A DNA stretch of 64,000 nucleotides, taken from Tupaia tana (Eukaryota; Chordata; Mammalia; Scandentia; Tupaiidae). Of this stretch, positions 1 through 23,661 are shown piece by piece. Within the stretch, counting starts at the first letter, position 1. Each line of letters begins with the position of its first letter. The stretch spans positions 154,931,900 through 154,995,899 of the forward strand of contig JAKSZU010000002.1 of NCBI GenBank assembly GCA_026018925.1, read 5' to 3'. A program made the position numbers and the translations under genes. Under the pieces are notes generated by a model that was not told the DNA's origin, ran no database searches, and worked only from the letters and a program-made list of their open reading frames with translations.

Positions 1-354
1 TGACTGTGTGGTTTACCTTTCCCGGAGAGCTAACCAAGCACTAAGCTCCCGTTCTCCAGACCTGCAGGCTTTCGTGACTCCCTGCAGCTCATACCTGTGG
101 CTGTACCCGCCGCCAGACTCAGGAGGGTCTGCTCCGAAGTCCCCTTAGGCAAGCAGGGCAGGGAAGGCTTTCTCGTCCGTGTCGCTCTCGTTTTCAGTGG
201 GCCTGCCCCCAAGCCCTCCTCAGTCTCTCCCCATCCCCCGTCAGTAGCGCCCGGGTGGAAACCAGGAGCCATCTCAGCTGCCTGTCGCCCCCCATTCCTT
301 CCCCAGCTAACCAGCCACCCAGCCTTGTCGACCTCCTAAGTGGCTTTCAGATCT
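1..354. other. No feature recognised
   Basis: Moderately GC-rich unique sequence. No CpG cluster convincing enough for a promoter, no coding similarity. It is read as intron 1 or upstream sequence of CASP3. Confidence 0.4.
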
Positions 355-905
355 GTCTTTGTCCCCATCCCTGATTTCTGCCACCCCAGACTCTCACCTG
401 ATTACATCAGCCTCCTCACTTGCAGACTCTCCCATCTTATAGTGAGTTCTTTAACCACAGAGGGATCTTTACAGAAGTGAAAATCTGGAACGCCTTTTCT
501 TTGTGCTCAGTGTACACAGCTTGGGTCCCGAGTACCCTCCTCTGCCTTATCTTTTACCATAACACCCTTTCACTTTCTGCTGGGCTTGGTTGCCCTTTGA
601 ACCTGCTGCTCTCTGCCTGGAACACTTGCATTCCCTTTTCTCCATCACATTGGCTTCTAAGTAGTTGCTCCAACTTACGTTTCTGTTCTCATTAAACATT
701 TCACGGGTAAGTCTCTCTATTATGTGTTCCTTTTCTGCCAGCCATTTCCTATGAGGGATGTGTCATATCCTCCGCAGCTGCCTGTTTGCTATCTTTCCTC
801 CTAGGCGGTAAGCACACTCCATGAGGAACTGACTTTATTTATCATGGTGTTGCTTATTGTCTTTCTCCAGATCCGGGCCGGGACCACGTGAATGCCCTTC
901 CTTTT
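355..905 (+). mobile_element. L2 (LINE-2) 3' remnant
   Basis: Old and diverged: tacatcagcctcctcac, agagggatctttacag, ctgcctggaacacttgc, and the terminal part aagcacactccatgaggaac followed by a truncated end. The order matches L2 3' consensus as I remember it. Confidence 0.55.
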
Positions 906-1268
906 GTAGTACACTTTTTATAATGATGTTCTCTCTTGGAAAAGTAAATCTGCTTTAGGATTACTTAGCATAATGTAATTTAAATGTGTGGGTTAGGAGA
1001 GAATGGTAGAGATGAAATGCGTGGTTACTGTAACAGCAGAGACAGGCCGGCTAGCGGGAGGTGCTAAGTACAGCGGTCAGACCAGCCTGTATCAAAATGC
1101 GCTCAGCGCTTGGTGCTGTGGTCTACAAAGGAGCCGTCATTGGTGCTGAGCTCTAAAAATAAAATATGAACCCATGTCATCCCTTTCACAGCCTGGCGAG
1201 TGGGATGCTTGAGCTTTGGTTTTGCTTTGCTCTTTGCAAAAGAAGGCTTTCAAAAGTGAGACTCAATT

Positions 1269-1414
1269 GGGGCCAGGTGGTGGCACAGCTGTAGTGCAAC
1301 TGGACCCACTTGGGAAAGGCTCTGGGTTCTTGTCCTGGAGCAGGCTGGGTCCAAATGTGCCTGTAATCCAGGCTGATTGAGACTGGGTGGATCACGGCAG
1401 GGAGACCCTGATGG

Positions 1415-1453
<39 letters not shown>

Positions 1454-1464
1454 AAGAAAGAAAC
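1269..1464 (+). mobile_element. SINE-C copy with CT repeat
   Basis: tRNA-like head ggggccaggtggtggcacag, then a body ending in a (CT)n run (1419-1451) and gaagaaagaaa tail. The same group occurs at 7738 and 20319. Confidence 0.7.
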
Positions 1465-1616
1465 TTGTGAGACTGTATCTAATGAATGAGCACTTTATGT
1501 TGGTAAAACCTGTGCAAAGTAAAAGAAATGGAACATTATACCTAGTTAAGTCATATTTGCATTTGCCATCCTGAAAAAAGGCCTTGGCTCCTGCCATTTT
1601 AAGAGATGGGCATCTT

Positions 1617-1856
1617 GGGACCAGCAGTTAGCATAATGGCTATGTCGCTGGATTCCCATGTAGTCGACTGTGGTTTGAGTCCTGGACCCAGTGGCTTAAA
1701 ACTCACGCCAGGTGCGTGTGCGTGTGTGCCCAAGATCCCGAGAGGAGAATGGAGGAGAAGGGATTGTGGCGGTGATTTCTCACCTTCTGTCTCTGTCTGG
1801 CCAGCGCCCCCCGCCCTATAACAAAAACCTCTTAAAAAAAAAAAGAAAGAAAAAGA
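1617..1856 (+). mobile_element. SINE-A copy with 16-bp TSD
   Basis: Starts gggaccagcagttagcataa and ends in an aaagaaag-rich tail. Perfect TSD aagagatgggcatctt at 1601-1616 and 1857-1872. The short body lacks part of the CT-rich segment. Confidence 0.92.
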
Positions 1857-2235
1857 AAGAGATGGGCATCTTAACTTAAAGAAGTAGTTACAATGTGTCT
1901 ATGTTTTGTTTTCAAATGGTAATGGAACACAATCTCCTCCTGCTTCCTCCCCCTTTTAAGGTTACAAAACAGTCTTTATCTTTAGGAATGACATTACCTT
2001 GATGTGGTGCTTAGTATTAGATAATGCTAAGAGATTTTTTCAGGCTCCCCTTCAAAGATAGGAAGCACTGGTGTTTGGGCCTTAGAAAAAAGAGATGTTA
2101 GATTACTCAGTATTTTGTACACATTTATCAAATACAGATGTACGATTGGAGGGAAAGGGGTATTCTGTTGTCAGACGTCCTGAGGATAGCAGGGTCCCAA
2201 GAGTGACAGTGGGTCATCCAGAAATTAGGCATGAT

Positions 2236-2335
2236 ATACATACGTCATAAGATTGCTGTGAGGAGCAAATGAAATAATGTTTGTAATGATGCTTTGTAAA
2301 TGTGAAGGTCTATATAAGGTTAGTTATTTCTCTAC
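2236..2335 (+). mobile_element. MIR fragment
   Basis: The segment gattgctgtgaggagcaaat followed by gaaataatgtttgtaatg matches the 3' half of MIR. Confidence 0.5.
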
Positions 2336-3348
2336 ATGTTTCGTTCTTGCCTTCGGGTATGGCCTGTAACACCTCTGCATTATGGTAGAGTAAGAGAACG
2401 TTACCTGATAGGAACAAGGCACCTGCCTGGTTGAGGCACTGTGGAATACCAGGGTAAGCCGGGCTTAGGGTTCAGGTCTGTTTCATTCACTCAGGGTCTA
2501 ATACAGTCCTCTGCACGTGGCTGTTGTTTAGTAAATTACCATGGTACAGATATCGAATTAATAAATGCCACTGTCTCCCAACTTATGGCAGTGCGAAACC
2601 TCTGGCAAGGAGGATTTCTTTAATCAAGCAGATTTAAACCCGAAGCTGATTCTACAAAGCAGTGGTTCTCAGTGGGTATATTCGTAACTGTGAGAAGAGG
2701 CATCCAAAATCCACTTTCCTTTTATTGCATACAAAATAGTTAGGTCCACAAGGGGTTTCCCGTTTTCTCTTTTTGCCCCTCCAGAAATCTCACTTAAGAT
2801 TTCAGTTAGAGGACAGACTCCCCTGGCCTTTCTGACTTGAGACATGAGCTCAGAAGCTTTGAATAGTGGGGAGCACTTGTCTCTTCCTGGTGGTGTGGCC
2901 CATGTCGGAGAAGAGGAAAGGATGGTTTTGTTTGTGTGATACAACCGAACTTACTTTCATTTATTCTGTATATAGTTTTAATTTCTCGTTCACTTGTTTT
3001 TGGTGTAATTATCGAATAAATGTTGAAAGATGGACTTCATCAGGCCCAATGACAGTAGCCAATTTGGCAATTCTCATACATCCCCAAAGAAATCCAGAGA
3101 CCAGGGGAAAGAGTTCGGCAAAACCTCCAGTACATTACGATTGAACTCTTTCCTTAACCAAACTACTGCGAAATGGGTGTTCTTTCTGTTTCACTGACTA
3201 GTTGTGAAAATGGGAGTGTTTTTGAGACTTTTCCTCTCTGCTAAGTAATAAATATAGCTCTGATATATTTCCAATTGTTTGACAAAAGTGCAGTCTCCCT
3301 AGAAATCTGGAGACTGAAAAGGCTTCATCTTTCCTTTATAAACATTCA
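2336..3348. other. Unique sequence, nothing recognised
   Basis: About 1 kb without a repeat or open frame of note; the similar stretches 906-1268 and 1873-2235 are also empty. Presumed CASP3 intron 1. Confidence 0.4.
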
Positions 3349-3605
3349 GGGGCCAGCAGATGACGTAGTGGTTACATTGCTGGACTCCCACATGGCCAAT
3401 GGTAGTTCACGTCCTAGACTCGGTGGCTTGAAACTTGCTGGGCACATGTGCGGGCGTACCCAAGATCTCCAGAGGAAAATGGAGGAGAAGGGATTGCGGT
3501 GTAGCCATCCCCTCTGGGGGGTGATTTCTCGCTTTCTGTCTCTCTGTGTGTCTCTGTCTTTCTGGTAAGCACACACACCCTATAGCAAAAACCTCTCCAA
3601 AAAAT
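3349..3605 (+). mobile_element. SINE-A-like copy
   Basis: ggggccagcagatgacgtag head, B-box-like agttcacgtcc, CT-rich body, ccctatagcaaaaacctct end and a short A-tail. Confidence 0.85.
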
Positions 3606-3737
3606 GATCCCTGGAGGAGAAGGGATTGAAGTGTTGGCCATCCCCCCCCCCCAGTGTGTTTTCCCTTTTCCCATCTCTCTCCCCCTTCCCATGCACACAT
3701 GCCCTAAGGCAAAAAAACTACCAAAAAAAAAAAAAAG
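3606..3737 (+). mobile_element. 5'-truncated SINE abutting the previous copy
   Basis: Begins inside the body (ggaggagaagggattgaagt), has a C run, then cacacatgccctaaggcaaa and an A-tail. It looks like the 3' half of an older SINE or a partial tandem duplication. Confidence 0.6.
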
Positions 3738-3875
3738 ACAAATAGAGACATAGATAAATGTATGGCAGTGAGTTATAATGAACGCTCAACACAAAACCAG
3801 TTATTTTATTAATCCTTTTGGAGGTGGATTACACAGTGGGATCAGAAACGCCATAAGCATTTCTATTCATAAAGT

Positions 3876-3956
3876 ATTAGGTTGTCAAAAAAGTCATCAT
3901 GTGTATTTTTCTGTTTCTGTGCAAAAATGCATCATGACTTTTCTAACCACCTTAAT
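3876..3956. mobile_element. Palindromic mariner-type MITE (copy 1)
   Basis: Arms ttaggttgtcaaaaaagtca and, reversed, the right half agaaaagtcatgatgc pair imperfectly around a short loop. TA-rich borders. Same family as 22332, 22867 and 32202. Confidence 0.65.
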
Positions 3957-4130
3957 AGAGGATGTGCACTACATGCTAGGTTACTGTCTCTGAGTCAGTT
4001 TTTATCATGTTATTCGTGTTCTTCGTCTCGTCCTCATTAGAGCTTCTGAGGTTACGAGTTTTTTGTTTTCTTCCTTGAAATTAATGGTAGTGTGATCGCT
4101 CCTACATACTAAGCGGTCTCAGAGGCGGTG

Positions 4131-4240
4131 GGGATCTGCCCTCTTGAGTCAGACAGTTACTGGGTTGATCCTGGCTGTGCCATTTAAAAGTTACTCTCTT
4201 AGCCTCAGTCAACTGAAATAAAGTGGGAGTTAGCATGCTC
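4131..4240 (+). mobile_element. MIR fragment
   Basis: tgagtcagacagttactggg, tcctggctgtgccattta and tagcctcagtcaactgaaat follow the MIR/MIRb core. Confidence 0.6.
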
Positions 4241-5647
4241 ACCGTGTGGTCCGGAGGACTTCCTAGAAATACATAGGCACGCACCCTTCAGCTAAAGGTC
4301 GCGCTCTGTCTCAGCAGTAAACAGGTCTGTTACCATCCAGGTTTGCGCTCAGCACGAGGCACAGGTGGCCGTGTTCTTTTTCTTTGGCTCCTGCACTGGT
4401 AAAGCTTTGCTTGGGCATGTTTTTGTTTTTTTTAAGTGTTCATGTTAATGAAGATGATTCAGAAATGAACGGTGTTGGTTCTTATGTCTCATTTCAAGAT
4501 TAAACCCTTAGGGCACAGATCAGATTTTATCCCTTACCTCAGCCTTTCCCCGTGGGACCAGCACCTACAACAGGCTAATGATGGGTGACAGGTGAGCTGA
4601 TAAAGAATCTCTAAAACGAATTAAACCAATTTAATGTCTCACTTTGAAATCTCTACTATCTGTACATTCCCAAAGGATTCATTTATAACAGGGGGCTTTT
4701 TTCTTTCAAATTGTTAATACTTACATAGCTAGCTGAATGTGGACATTTCAATTTTATAAATCGCCTATTCTTCTGCGGTGGTTGGGTAAATATTACTAGT
4801 TTATTCTGCTTTGCTTCATTATTGCAATGAATAACTGGCTAACCACCTTGTAAGTCAGGAAAATATCCCAACTTGTCATTTCTTTGGGAAAAACAGCTTG
4901 ACATAGTTTAAGTACCTGTTTTAGAGCAACAGTAAATTTACACTGGCAGCATTTTCTAAGGTTTGGAGAATTGACTATATTAAAGCTTCAATCTTGAATG
5001 GTAAAGGGATCCAGGAATTAGAGAAGGACTTCTTGTTTTTTTTTTTAAAGAAACTTTTTTTTTCCTATAGAGCATGTGTGCTGGAAGAAATCCCACACAC
5101 ACGCATCCGGGGGAGGGGGCCATGGTCACGCCTCAATTAGAGAAGGGATTCTAAGACCCGGTTCCAGGTTGCCATTCTAATGCCAGTTAGTCTACTTAGA
5201 ATTTCTGCACTGTGACCTAATAAATGTTCAGAAATGTGCTTTCTTAACACCAGCATTCTGAATTGATGTAAAGAATTACACAAATTTGCATGATCAGAAA
5301 TAATCGTTGTGCTGTTGTTTTTAAGCCCTCATTGTGTCCTTTATTTATGTTTTAACAAATAAAAATGTCTTAAGAAAATCTAAACTTGTGTTATCATTTA
5401 GGACAGTAACAATTCCCCTAGGAGATCAATGTTTTTTTTATCCTCCTAAGATGAGATCACCATCCCGGACTAATGTGTAGTCAGCCGGGCATTAGCTAAT
5501 GGAGGTGAGGTCATGGTAAGTGTAACCTCCAGTGAGCTCCGTAGGAACCAAAGCTGTGCTCCCAAGTGTGTGAATTTGGTACTTTCATATGGAACAGCAG
5601 ACAACAACTAGTGGAGGGCAAATGTGGACGTGTCTGGTGCTAGAAGG
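4241..5647. other. Mostly unique intronic sequence
   Basis: Apart from the degenerate SINE piece near 5036-5145, I see no feature. The same holds for 5833-6272. Confidence 0.4.
5036..5145 (-). mobile_element. Degenerate SINE fragment
   Basis: T-run, tatagagcatgtgtgctgg, then ggggccatggtcacgcct: the reversed body of a SINE, without its tRNA-like head. Confidence 0.4.
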
Positions 5648-5832
5648 ATTTTTTTTTTTTTTTCAGTAGGGCATGTGCTCCGCCAGAGAACGAGAGAGAG
5701 AGAAACATGAGGAATCATATCGTAGGGGTAGGCCACACTACAGTCCCTTCTCCATATCCTCTTGGAGTTTGGACCCTCAAGCACTGGGACTCAAACCACG
5801 GCCAGCTAGGATCCAGCACCTTAACCATCATT
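5648..5832 (-). mobile_element. Older SINE, antisense
   Basis: T-run, gtagggcatgtgctccgcca, cactacagtcccttctcc, gggactcaaaccacggccag and ccagcaccttaaccatca mark a reversed SINE. Confidence 0.75.
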
Positions 5833-6272
5833 TTGTTTACCATCATATAAATTGTTAGTAATATAGCAAGGTAAACTGATACTGTGGTGATACATGTTAC
5901 TCAGATACTAATAATGAAGGAAACTAAATATATCCATTTTTTTCTGTTAGCAATTAACTACTAAAACAAAATCATCTCGTGTCTAGTATCAGAAATAATT
6001 AAGTTACAATTACTTGTAAGACTGCCCTACCTGAATTGTTTTTTGACTTAACTGCAGAAAACTGCTTTAATGTGTGAAAAGGAAATGACTACTTAAAAGT
6101 CGCCTAATATTTAGATGCAACCTTACATTGGGCTGAGCTTGGAAGCAAGCACTGTAAAGTTCTAGAGGGTTGGTCACTATTTAAAGCTGCTGTTACCAGA
6201 CCCAAGGAGAAAATGGGTTCCTAAACCTTATTGCTGCCAAGAGAAAGGGGATTGTTAAAAGTCAGTATTTCG

Positions 6273-6505
6273 GGGTCAGCAGGTGGCATGGTGGTTAAGC
6301 ATGGACTCCCACATGGCTGACTGCAGTTGGAGTCCCAGATGTGGAGGCTTGAAAATCACCCCAGGCAGATGTGCGTGCATGCCCGAAATCCTGAGAGGAG
6401 AAGGGACTGTGGCATGACTGTCCCCACTAGGGAATAATTTCTCACTTTCCTTCTCTCTAGTGAGACCACTTGCCTTATGCCAAAAAAAAAAAACAAAAAC
6501 AAACA
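6273..6505 (+). mobile_element. Older SINE
   Basis: ggggtcagcaggtggcatgg head, gaaaatcaccccaggcag body and an A-rich tail with aaacaaa units. Confidence 0.8.
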
Positions 6506-7289
6506 TAAAACAGGTGTTTCCATCTAAGAGTTACTGCACAATTTGCAGAAGTGTTAGAGGTGAGATATTTAGGCCTTGATTGTTGGTGGGAACATTCAGG
6601 GGTTCCTTGCCTGTTTGGCAAATGCATTCACAAAGTCAACTTGAGGCAAACCACGGGGCCAGAAAACATCATCAGGAGCTCCAGGTTCAGCTAAGTCTCC
6701 TTTTCCAAAGCCATTTTTTTTTTATTTTTAGAGCTGTTTTAGTTTAAACCCAAATTGAGAGGGTACAGCGATATCCCATATCCTTCCTGCTTCCATGTAG
6801 GAACAGCCTGCCGCATTATCAACATCCTACAGCAGAGTGGCACTTCTGTTACACTTGGTGACCTACACTAACACATCTTAATCACTCCATGTCCCCAAGT
6901 CCACAGTTCACGTAGGGTACACTCGGGGCTGGTCATTCTGTAGGTTTGGATGACATGTGTCTACATTATTGCATCATGCAGGGTAGTCTCACGGCCTTGA
7001 AAATCCGCTCTGCTCTGCCAGTTCATCTCTTGGCCTTGAAAATCCTCTCTGCTCCACCAGATCATCTCTCTGCTTCCCTCCTAACACTTGGCAAAGACCG
7101 ATCTTTTTGCTGTCTCCCTAGTAATAACAAATTTAAGTTTCCTCTGTATCTTTTCATGGCTTACTAATTTATTTCTCTTTCGCATTGAATAATATCATAT
7201 TGTCTAGATATACCTGGACAACATTTATTTACCTCCTGGAGATCTTCTTGGTTGCTTCCAAGTTTGGTAATTAAGGCTAAAACTGTGGA

Positions 7290-7533
7290 GGGACCAGCAG
7301 TTAGCGGCATGGCTATGTCGCTGGACTCCCATGTAGTCGACTGTGGTTCGAGTCCCCGACCTGGTGACTTAAACTCATACCGGGCGTGTGTGCATGTGTG
7401 CCCAAGATCCCAAGAGGAGAATGGAGAAGGGATTGCGACATGGCCATCCCCCCTGGGGGGTGATTTCTTGCTTTCTGTCACTCTGTCTCTGTCTTCCTGG
7501 CAAGTGCATGCGCCCTATAGCAAAAGTCTAAAT
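7290..7533 (+). mobile_element. SINE-A copy, first of a five-SINE cluster
   Basis: gggaccagcagttagcggca head to cgccctatagcaaaa end. A direct repeat taaaactgtgg flanks it (about 7278-7288 and 7538-7548). Confidence 0.88.
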
Positions 7534-7545
7534 AGATAAAACTGT

Positions 7546-7736
7546 GGGACTAGCAGACGACATAATAATTACATTGCTGGACTCCCACAGAGTTGGCCAC
7601 AGTTCGAGACCTGGACCCAGCAGCTTAAAATTCACACCGAGTGTATGCCCAAAATCCTGAGAGCAGAATAAAGAAGGGATTGTGGCATGGCCATTTTTTC
7701 CCAGGGGTGATTTCTGTCTCTCTGGAAGAAAACTGC
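7546..7736 (+). mobile_element. SINE-A-like copy, 3' truncated
   Basis: gggactagcagacgacataa head; the body stops at tctctggaagaaaac where the next SINE begins. Confidence 0.8.
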
Positions 7737-7737
7737 A

Positions 7738-7994
7738 GGGCCAGATGGTGGCATAGCAGTGACGCAGCGCTCTGTGACAGAGGCCCCACATGGAAATGTC
7801 CTGGGTTCATATCTCAAGGCCTCCCCAGACATGGTGAATGTGTGTGTGTAGTTGTAATGCAGGCTGGCTGAGGCTGGGGGTGAGTCATGGCATAAAGACT
7901 TTTTTGGGTACCTGCCTCTCCCTCTCCTCTTTCTCTCTCCCTTTCAATCTCTCCCTTTCTGTCATGAAAGAAAGAAATAAACTTTTTTAAAAAG
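7738..7994 (+). mobile_element. SINE-C copy
   Basis: gggccagatggtggcatagc head, caggctggctgaggctgggg body, CT-rich stretch and aaagaaagaaataaac tail. Confidence 0.75.
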
Positions 7995-8228
7995 TGGCCC
8001 AGTCCATGTACTGGACTGCAGTGCTGGAAATCTCATGGCTAACTACAGCTTTGGATCCTCGTGTCGATCTGAAAACATGCCTGGCACATACAAAGTCTGG
8101 AAGACTTAACAGGGAGAAGGGGATTATGGTGTGATGAGACCCTGTCAAGGGTGCCTTCACTCACTCTCTTCCCTCCTCTCTCCCAATGTATGTGTGCACA
8201 CATGCTATTATTTAAAAAAAAACAAACA
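7995..8228 (+). mobile_element. SINE-D copy
   Basis: Weak head, then gaagacttaacagggagaag, gagaccctgtcaagggtgcc and tatttaaaaaaaaacaaac. The gagaccctgt...gggtgc motif is shared with the copy at 25802. Confidence 0.65.
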
Positions 8229-8229
8229 A

Positions 8230-8513
8230 GGACCAGCAGATGACGTAATGGTTACATCGCTGGACTCCCACATAGTCACTCACAGTTCGAGTCTTGGACC
8301 CAGCAGCTTCAAACTCACATTGGGCCTGTGTGCATGCATGCCCAAAATCCCAAGAGGAGAATGGAGGAAAGGGGTTTGAGTGTGGCCATTCCACCTAGAG
8401 AGTGATTTCTCACTGTCTCTCTCACGAGTTCATACGCCCTATAGTAAAAATATCTCTCTCAAAAATAAAAAAGAAAGAAAGAAAAAAAAAAGAAAGAAAG
8501 GAAAAGAAAACAA
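8230..8513 (+). mobile_element. SINE-A-like copy with A/G-rich tail
   Basis: ggaccagcagatgacgtaat head, ttcatacgccctatagtaaa end and a long aaagaaag tail to about 8513. Confidence 0.85.
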
Positions 8514-8611
8514 GCAGTTATAAATGTGTGTGCAGATTTTTGTGTGGACATACATTTTTAGCTTCTTTGGGTAAATACCAAGGAGTATGATTACTAGATG
8601 ATATGGTGAGG

Positions 8612-8871
8612 GTATGGGTTGTTTGTTGTGGTTTTTGCCAGAGAAGGTATGCACTTGCCAGAGGGGGACAGAAAAAGTGAGGAAAGCGCCCCTTTGGGGG
8701 ATGGTCATGCCACCGTCCTTTCTCCTCCATCTCTCTCTCCTTTCAGGATTTTGGGCATGCATGCACACATCTTTGGCATGTTTCTCCAGCCTCTGGGTCT
8801 GGGACTCAAACCACACAGTGGGTGGCCATGTAGGATTCAGATGGTTTAACCACCACACCACTGGCTGGCCC
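8612..8871 (-). mobile_element. Older SINE, antisense, inside the L1M tail
   Basis: gtggtttttgccagagaagg at the left; ttaaccaccacaccactggc and tggccc at the right. The L1M sequence resumes on both sides. Confidence 0.8.
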
Positions 8872-9120
8872 AAGAGTACGTTAATTCTGTAAGAAACTTC
8901 CAGTCTTCCAGAGGCTGTGCCATTTTGCATTCTTCCCAGCCATGAATGAGAGTTCCTGTTGCTCCACATTCTCATTGGCGTTGTTGACAATGTTCTACAT
9001 TTGGGCCATTCCAATAGTTGTGTAGTAGTGTCTTGTTTTTGTTTATAGGATATCTTCTCTATGCTTATTTGTCATCTGTGTATCTTCTTTGATAAGGCCA
9101 ACTGTGTTTTCACTCTAGAT

Positions 9121-9297
9121 TTTCTTTTCTTTTTTTTTTTTTTTTAAGAATTATTTATTTGGTTTTATTTATTTATTTATTTTAATTTGACCAGAGAGGG
9201 ACACTAAGAAAGCAAGTCACTAGGTCTGGGACTTGAGCCCCGGTTGGCCATGTGGAAGTGTCCAGTGCCTTAACCATCATGCCACCTGCTGTCCCCC
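9121..9297 (-). mobile_element. SINE-B copy, antisense
   Basis: T-run then aagaattatttatttgg, tttgaccagagagggacact, and ttaaccatcatgccacctgc at the right end. Confidence 0.85.
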
Positions 9298-9760
9298 ATT
9301 TACTCAAGATTCTCTATAGTCTGGCCGTAAGATCTTGAAACAAAGATACTGTTTCTTACGTGTTGCAGTACATTGTCAGTAAATCACTTTGCATATATTC
9401 ACCTATGTCTTCAAACTTGTTAGCCACTCTTCTGCTCTCACCCTTAATCAAGTTTGCCACACCTTGTTTCTCAACCACAGATGGTCAATTATTTTGGTTT
9501 ATGGTCTGTCCATGTAAAAATAGCATGCATAGTATAAGTTGGTCTCTATGATATTTATGATCCAGGGAAGCTTGGGATTTCCTTGTACCTAATTCATGTC
9601 CGTTGTACATATGAGAGAAAAAGAAAAAGGCAGATAGAGTGGCATCTGATACAGGACATATATGGGCAAGGGAGGGTCACTACTTTCAGAGTAAGGGAAT
9701 ACCTCTTTCTTGTCGTGCTTAAAATAGAGCAAGTTGAAATTGGCTAGCAACAGTTCTGGC

Positions 9761-9935
9761 TTTTTTTTTTTTTTAAGAATTATTTTATTTAACTTTATTT
9801 GTTTTAATTTTACCAGACAGGGACAGAGGTGGAGGGGAAGGGAAAGTGAGAAAGCAAGCCTCCAGGTCCAGGACTCGAACCACGGTCAGCCATGTGGGAT
9901 CCAGCACCCTTAACTACCATGCCACCTGCCAGCCC
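9761..9935 (-). mobile_element. SINE-B copy, antisense
   Basis: T-run, aagaattattttatttaact, aggactcgaaccacggtcag (reversed B box) and taccatgccacctgccagcc. It faces the sense copy 33 bp further on, giving an inverted pair. Confidence 0.88.
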
Positions 9936-9967
9936 AAAGCCTTGTTTTATAAAATAATACCAGAACT

Positions 9968-10108
9968 GGGGCCGGCAGGTGGCGTGGTGGTTGAGGGCAC
10001 TGGATTCCCACATGGCCAACCATGGTTCGAGTCCTAGACCTGGCAGCTTGCTTTCTCACTTCCCCCTTTCTTTCTCTCACATGCTCTGTCCCTCTCTGAT
10101 CAAATTAA

Positions 10109-10144
<36 letters not shown>

Positions 10145-10172
10145 AAAGTAATTCTTAAAAAAAAAAAAAAAA
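9968..10172 (+). mobile_element. SINE-B copy with (GAAA)n tail
   Basis: ggggccggcaggtggcgtgg head, ggttcgagtcctagacctgg B box, then aattaaaa(gaaa)n (10109-10147) and a reversed L-shaped end aagtaattcttaaaa. Confidence 0.88.
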
Positions 10173-11663
10173 TACTTGACCCCTATGTTAAATAAAATTT
10201 AAAAAGCAGAGGGGTTGCCTAGGACTTTGTAGAGAGGCGTTTGTGGATGAGTGAGTCGTATCGATGGGGCTACATATTCTTCTAGTATTTCTGATATTAA
10301 CATAGGAGTGAGGGTCATGCTGTGTTTTGACTAGAGTTTTTGACATAGCTATGACTCCCAGAGTTTGGAAAGTCTTAAGATTTGTTTGTTCTTGTTTTGG
10401 GGGGATTTTTTTGTTTTGTTTTGTATTGTTTTGTCCTTGTTTTTCTGCCTTCTTTATTTAGAGGAGTAAATTACCATGGGAAGTACCTTTGCTTCTGGGA
10501 AGTCAGAAAAGACTTGGCAGGACTCCAGAGACTAGTAGCAAGGAGCTGCCCTCGTCAGAATCCACACAGCAGAGTAGGAAAGAGGCCCCATCACCTAGCG
10601 TGTGAGTGTGGACGGAGTCGCTTACTCACTAGGAGTGTTGAGAGCTTAAGGCTGTGCCTAGCAAAGAACCTGCTGTACAGTGAGTGTACAGTACGTGGCA
10701 GCTGGTTCGATTCTAAGAGCTTACTTTGTGAGATGGAAGAACGAAGGCAGAAACTTTAGTTTTTACCTTCTAGGTTTCCTAGGCCATAGCACCATCCTAA
10801 ATGAGAAGCTGGGATTCCAACCCCCAACCAAAGAATAAATATTACCTTACAAGTATATATAATGATCATAAGTCAATTTAAAAAAAAAAAAAATAGGGCT
10901 AGCCAGTGCCATGGTAGTTAAGGTGGCTGAATCCCACACAGTGAACTGCAGGGTCAAGTCCCAGACCCAGCAGCTTGAAAAACACACCAGGCGCATGCAC
11001 ATGCATGCCCAAATCCCAACAGGACAAATGAAAGAGAAGGGATTGTAGTGTGACCATCCATACCCCACTGGGGAGGAGCTGCTTTCTCACTTTCCTCCGT
11101 CCCTCTCTGTCTCCAGTAAGCTGATGTGCCCCTGGCAAATATATTTTTTTAAAAGGGGGGAGGTGCATAAAGACTATGTGGAAGTTGGGAACTTCTTGGT
11201 TCTGTATCTCTTGGGAATCTAAGAATTGTAGAGTAGCTTTATGTGAAATACCATTGTGGTTGGAAGTTTTTGTTTTGTTTTGTTTTGTTTTTTAACTGTG
11301 TTGTTGGAATACAGTTCCTACAAAAGACCTGATCTATTGTTTCACAAGCTGCAATCTTTGTTTTGATCTGGTGGGGGGACATACAAATGTAAAACTTAAT
11401 TGAGCTCCTCACGCTCTATCTGTGTACTTTATACAATTCACCGTATGTGATTCCTTACTTAAAGAGGCTACATTGTACGTATCATTGCAAAGGGTCATTG
11501 TCCCCAGGTCTGACTCAAAAACCTTAACAGTTGAGGTAAAACCAAGGGATTAATATGGAGGAATACTCCCTGGGACAATTAATATAATTCAGTGGTTTTA
11601 TAATGACTGGTTTTTTTTTTTTTTTTTAGTTAACTCTACTATTGTCTTTCTGTTCTTGTCTAG
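10173..11663. other. End of CASP3 intron 1, mostly unique
   Basis: One SINE (10896-11152). The 125-codon open frame at 10382-10759 is low-complexity at its start and has no family likeness. 9298-9760 is likewise empty. Confidence 0.4.
10896..11152 (+). mobile_element. Older SINE
   Basis: gggctagccagtgccatggt head, gtagtgtgaccatccatacc body and a short T/A-rich end. Confidence 0.75.
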
Positions 11664-11678
11664 TTAATAGAAGTATCC

Positions 11679-23661
<11,983 letters not shown>

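Larger units (their letters stand above)
6716..9105 (-). mobile_element. L1M-type 3' end, antisense, split by SINEs
   Basis: The sequence reads as the reverse of an old mammalian L1 tail: aaattgagagggtacagcga, then ttatcaacatcctac, ttttcatggcttac, gaataatatcatattgtc, cttggttgcttccaag, tttgggtaaataccaagg, gccattttgcattcttccca and atgcttatttgtcatctgtg. It resembles the L1MA/L1MB families. A cluster of five SINEs (7290-8513) and one more (8612-8871) interrupt it. Confidence 0.8.

Noticed and set aside
97..339. CpG-island promoter or exon 1 of CASP3 at the window start
   Set aside because: CpG content is modest and no known 5' UTR sequence or donor is recognisable.
1617..1700. True tRNA genes at SINE heads
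   Set aside because: The A and B boxes are present but the acceptor stem does not close and a CT-rich body with an A-tail follows; these are SINEs.
8439..9014. 191-codon open frame on the - strand
   Set aside because: It runs through a SINE and the antisense L1M tail and contains a Phe-rich stretch from the A-rich SINE tail; it is a repeat by-product.
10382..10759. 125-codon open frame in CASP3 intron 1
   Set aside because: It starts in a T/G-rich low-complexity run, shows no domain and lies in an intron without other coding signs.
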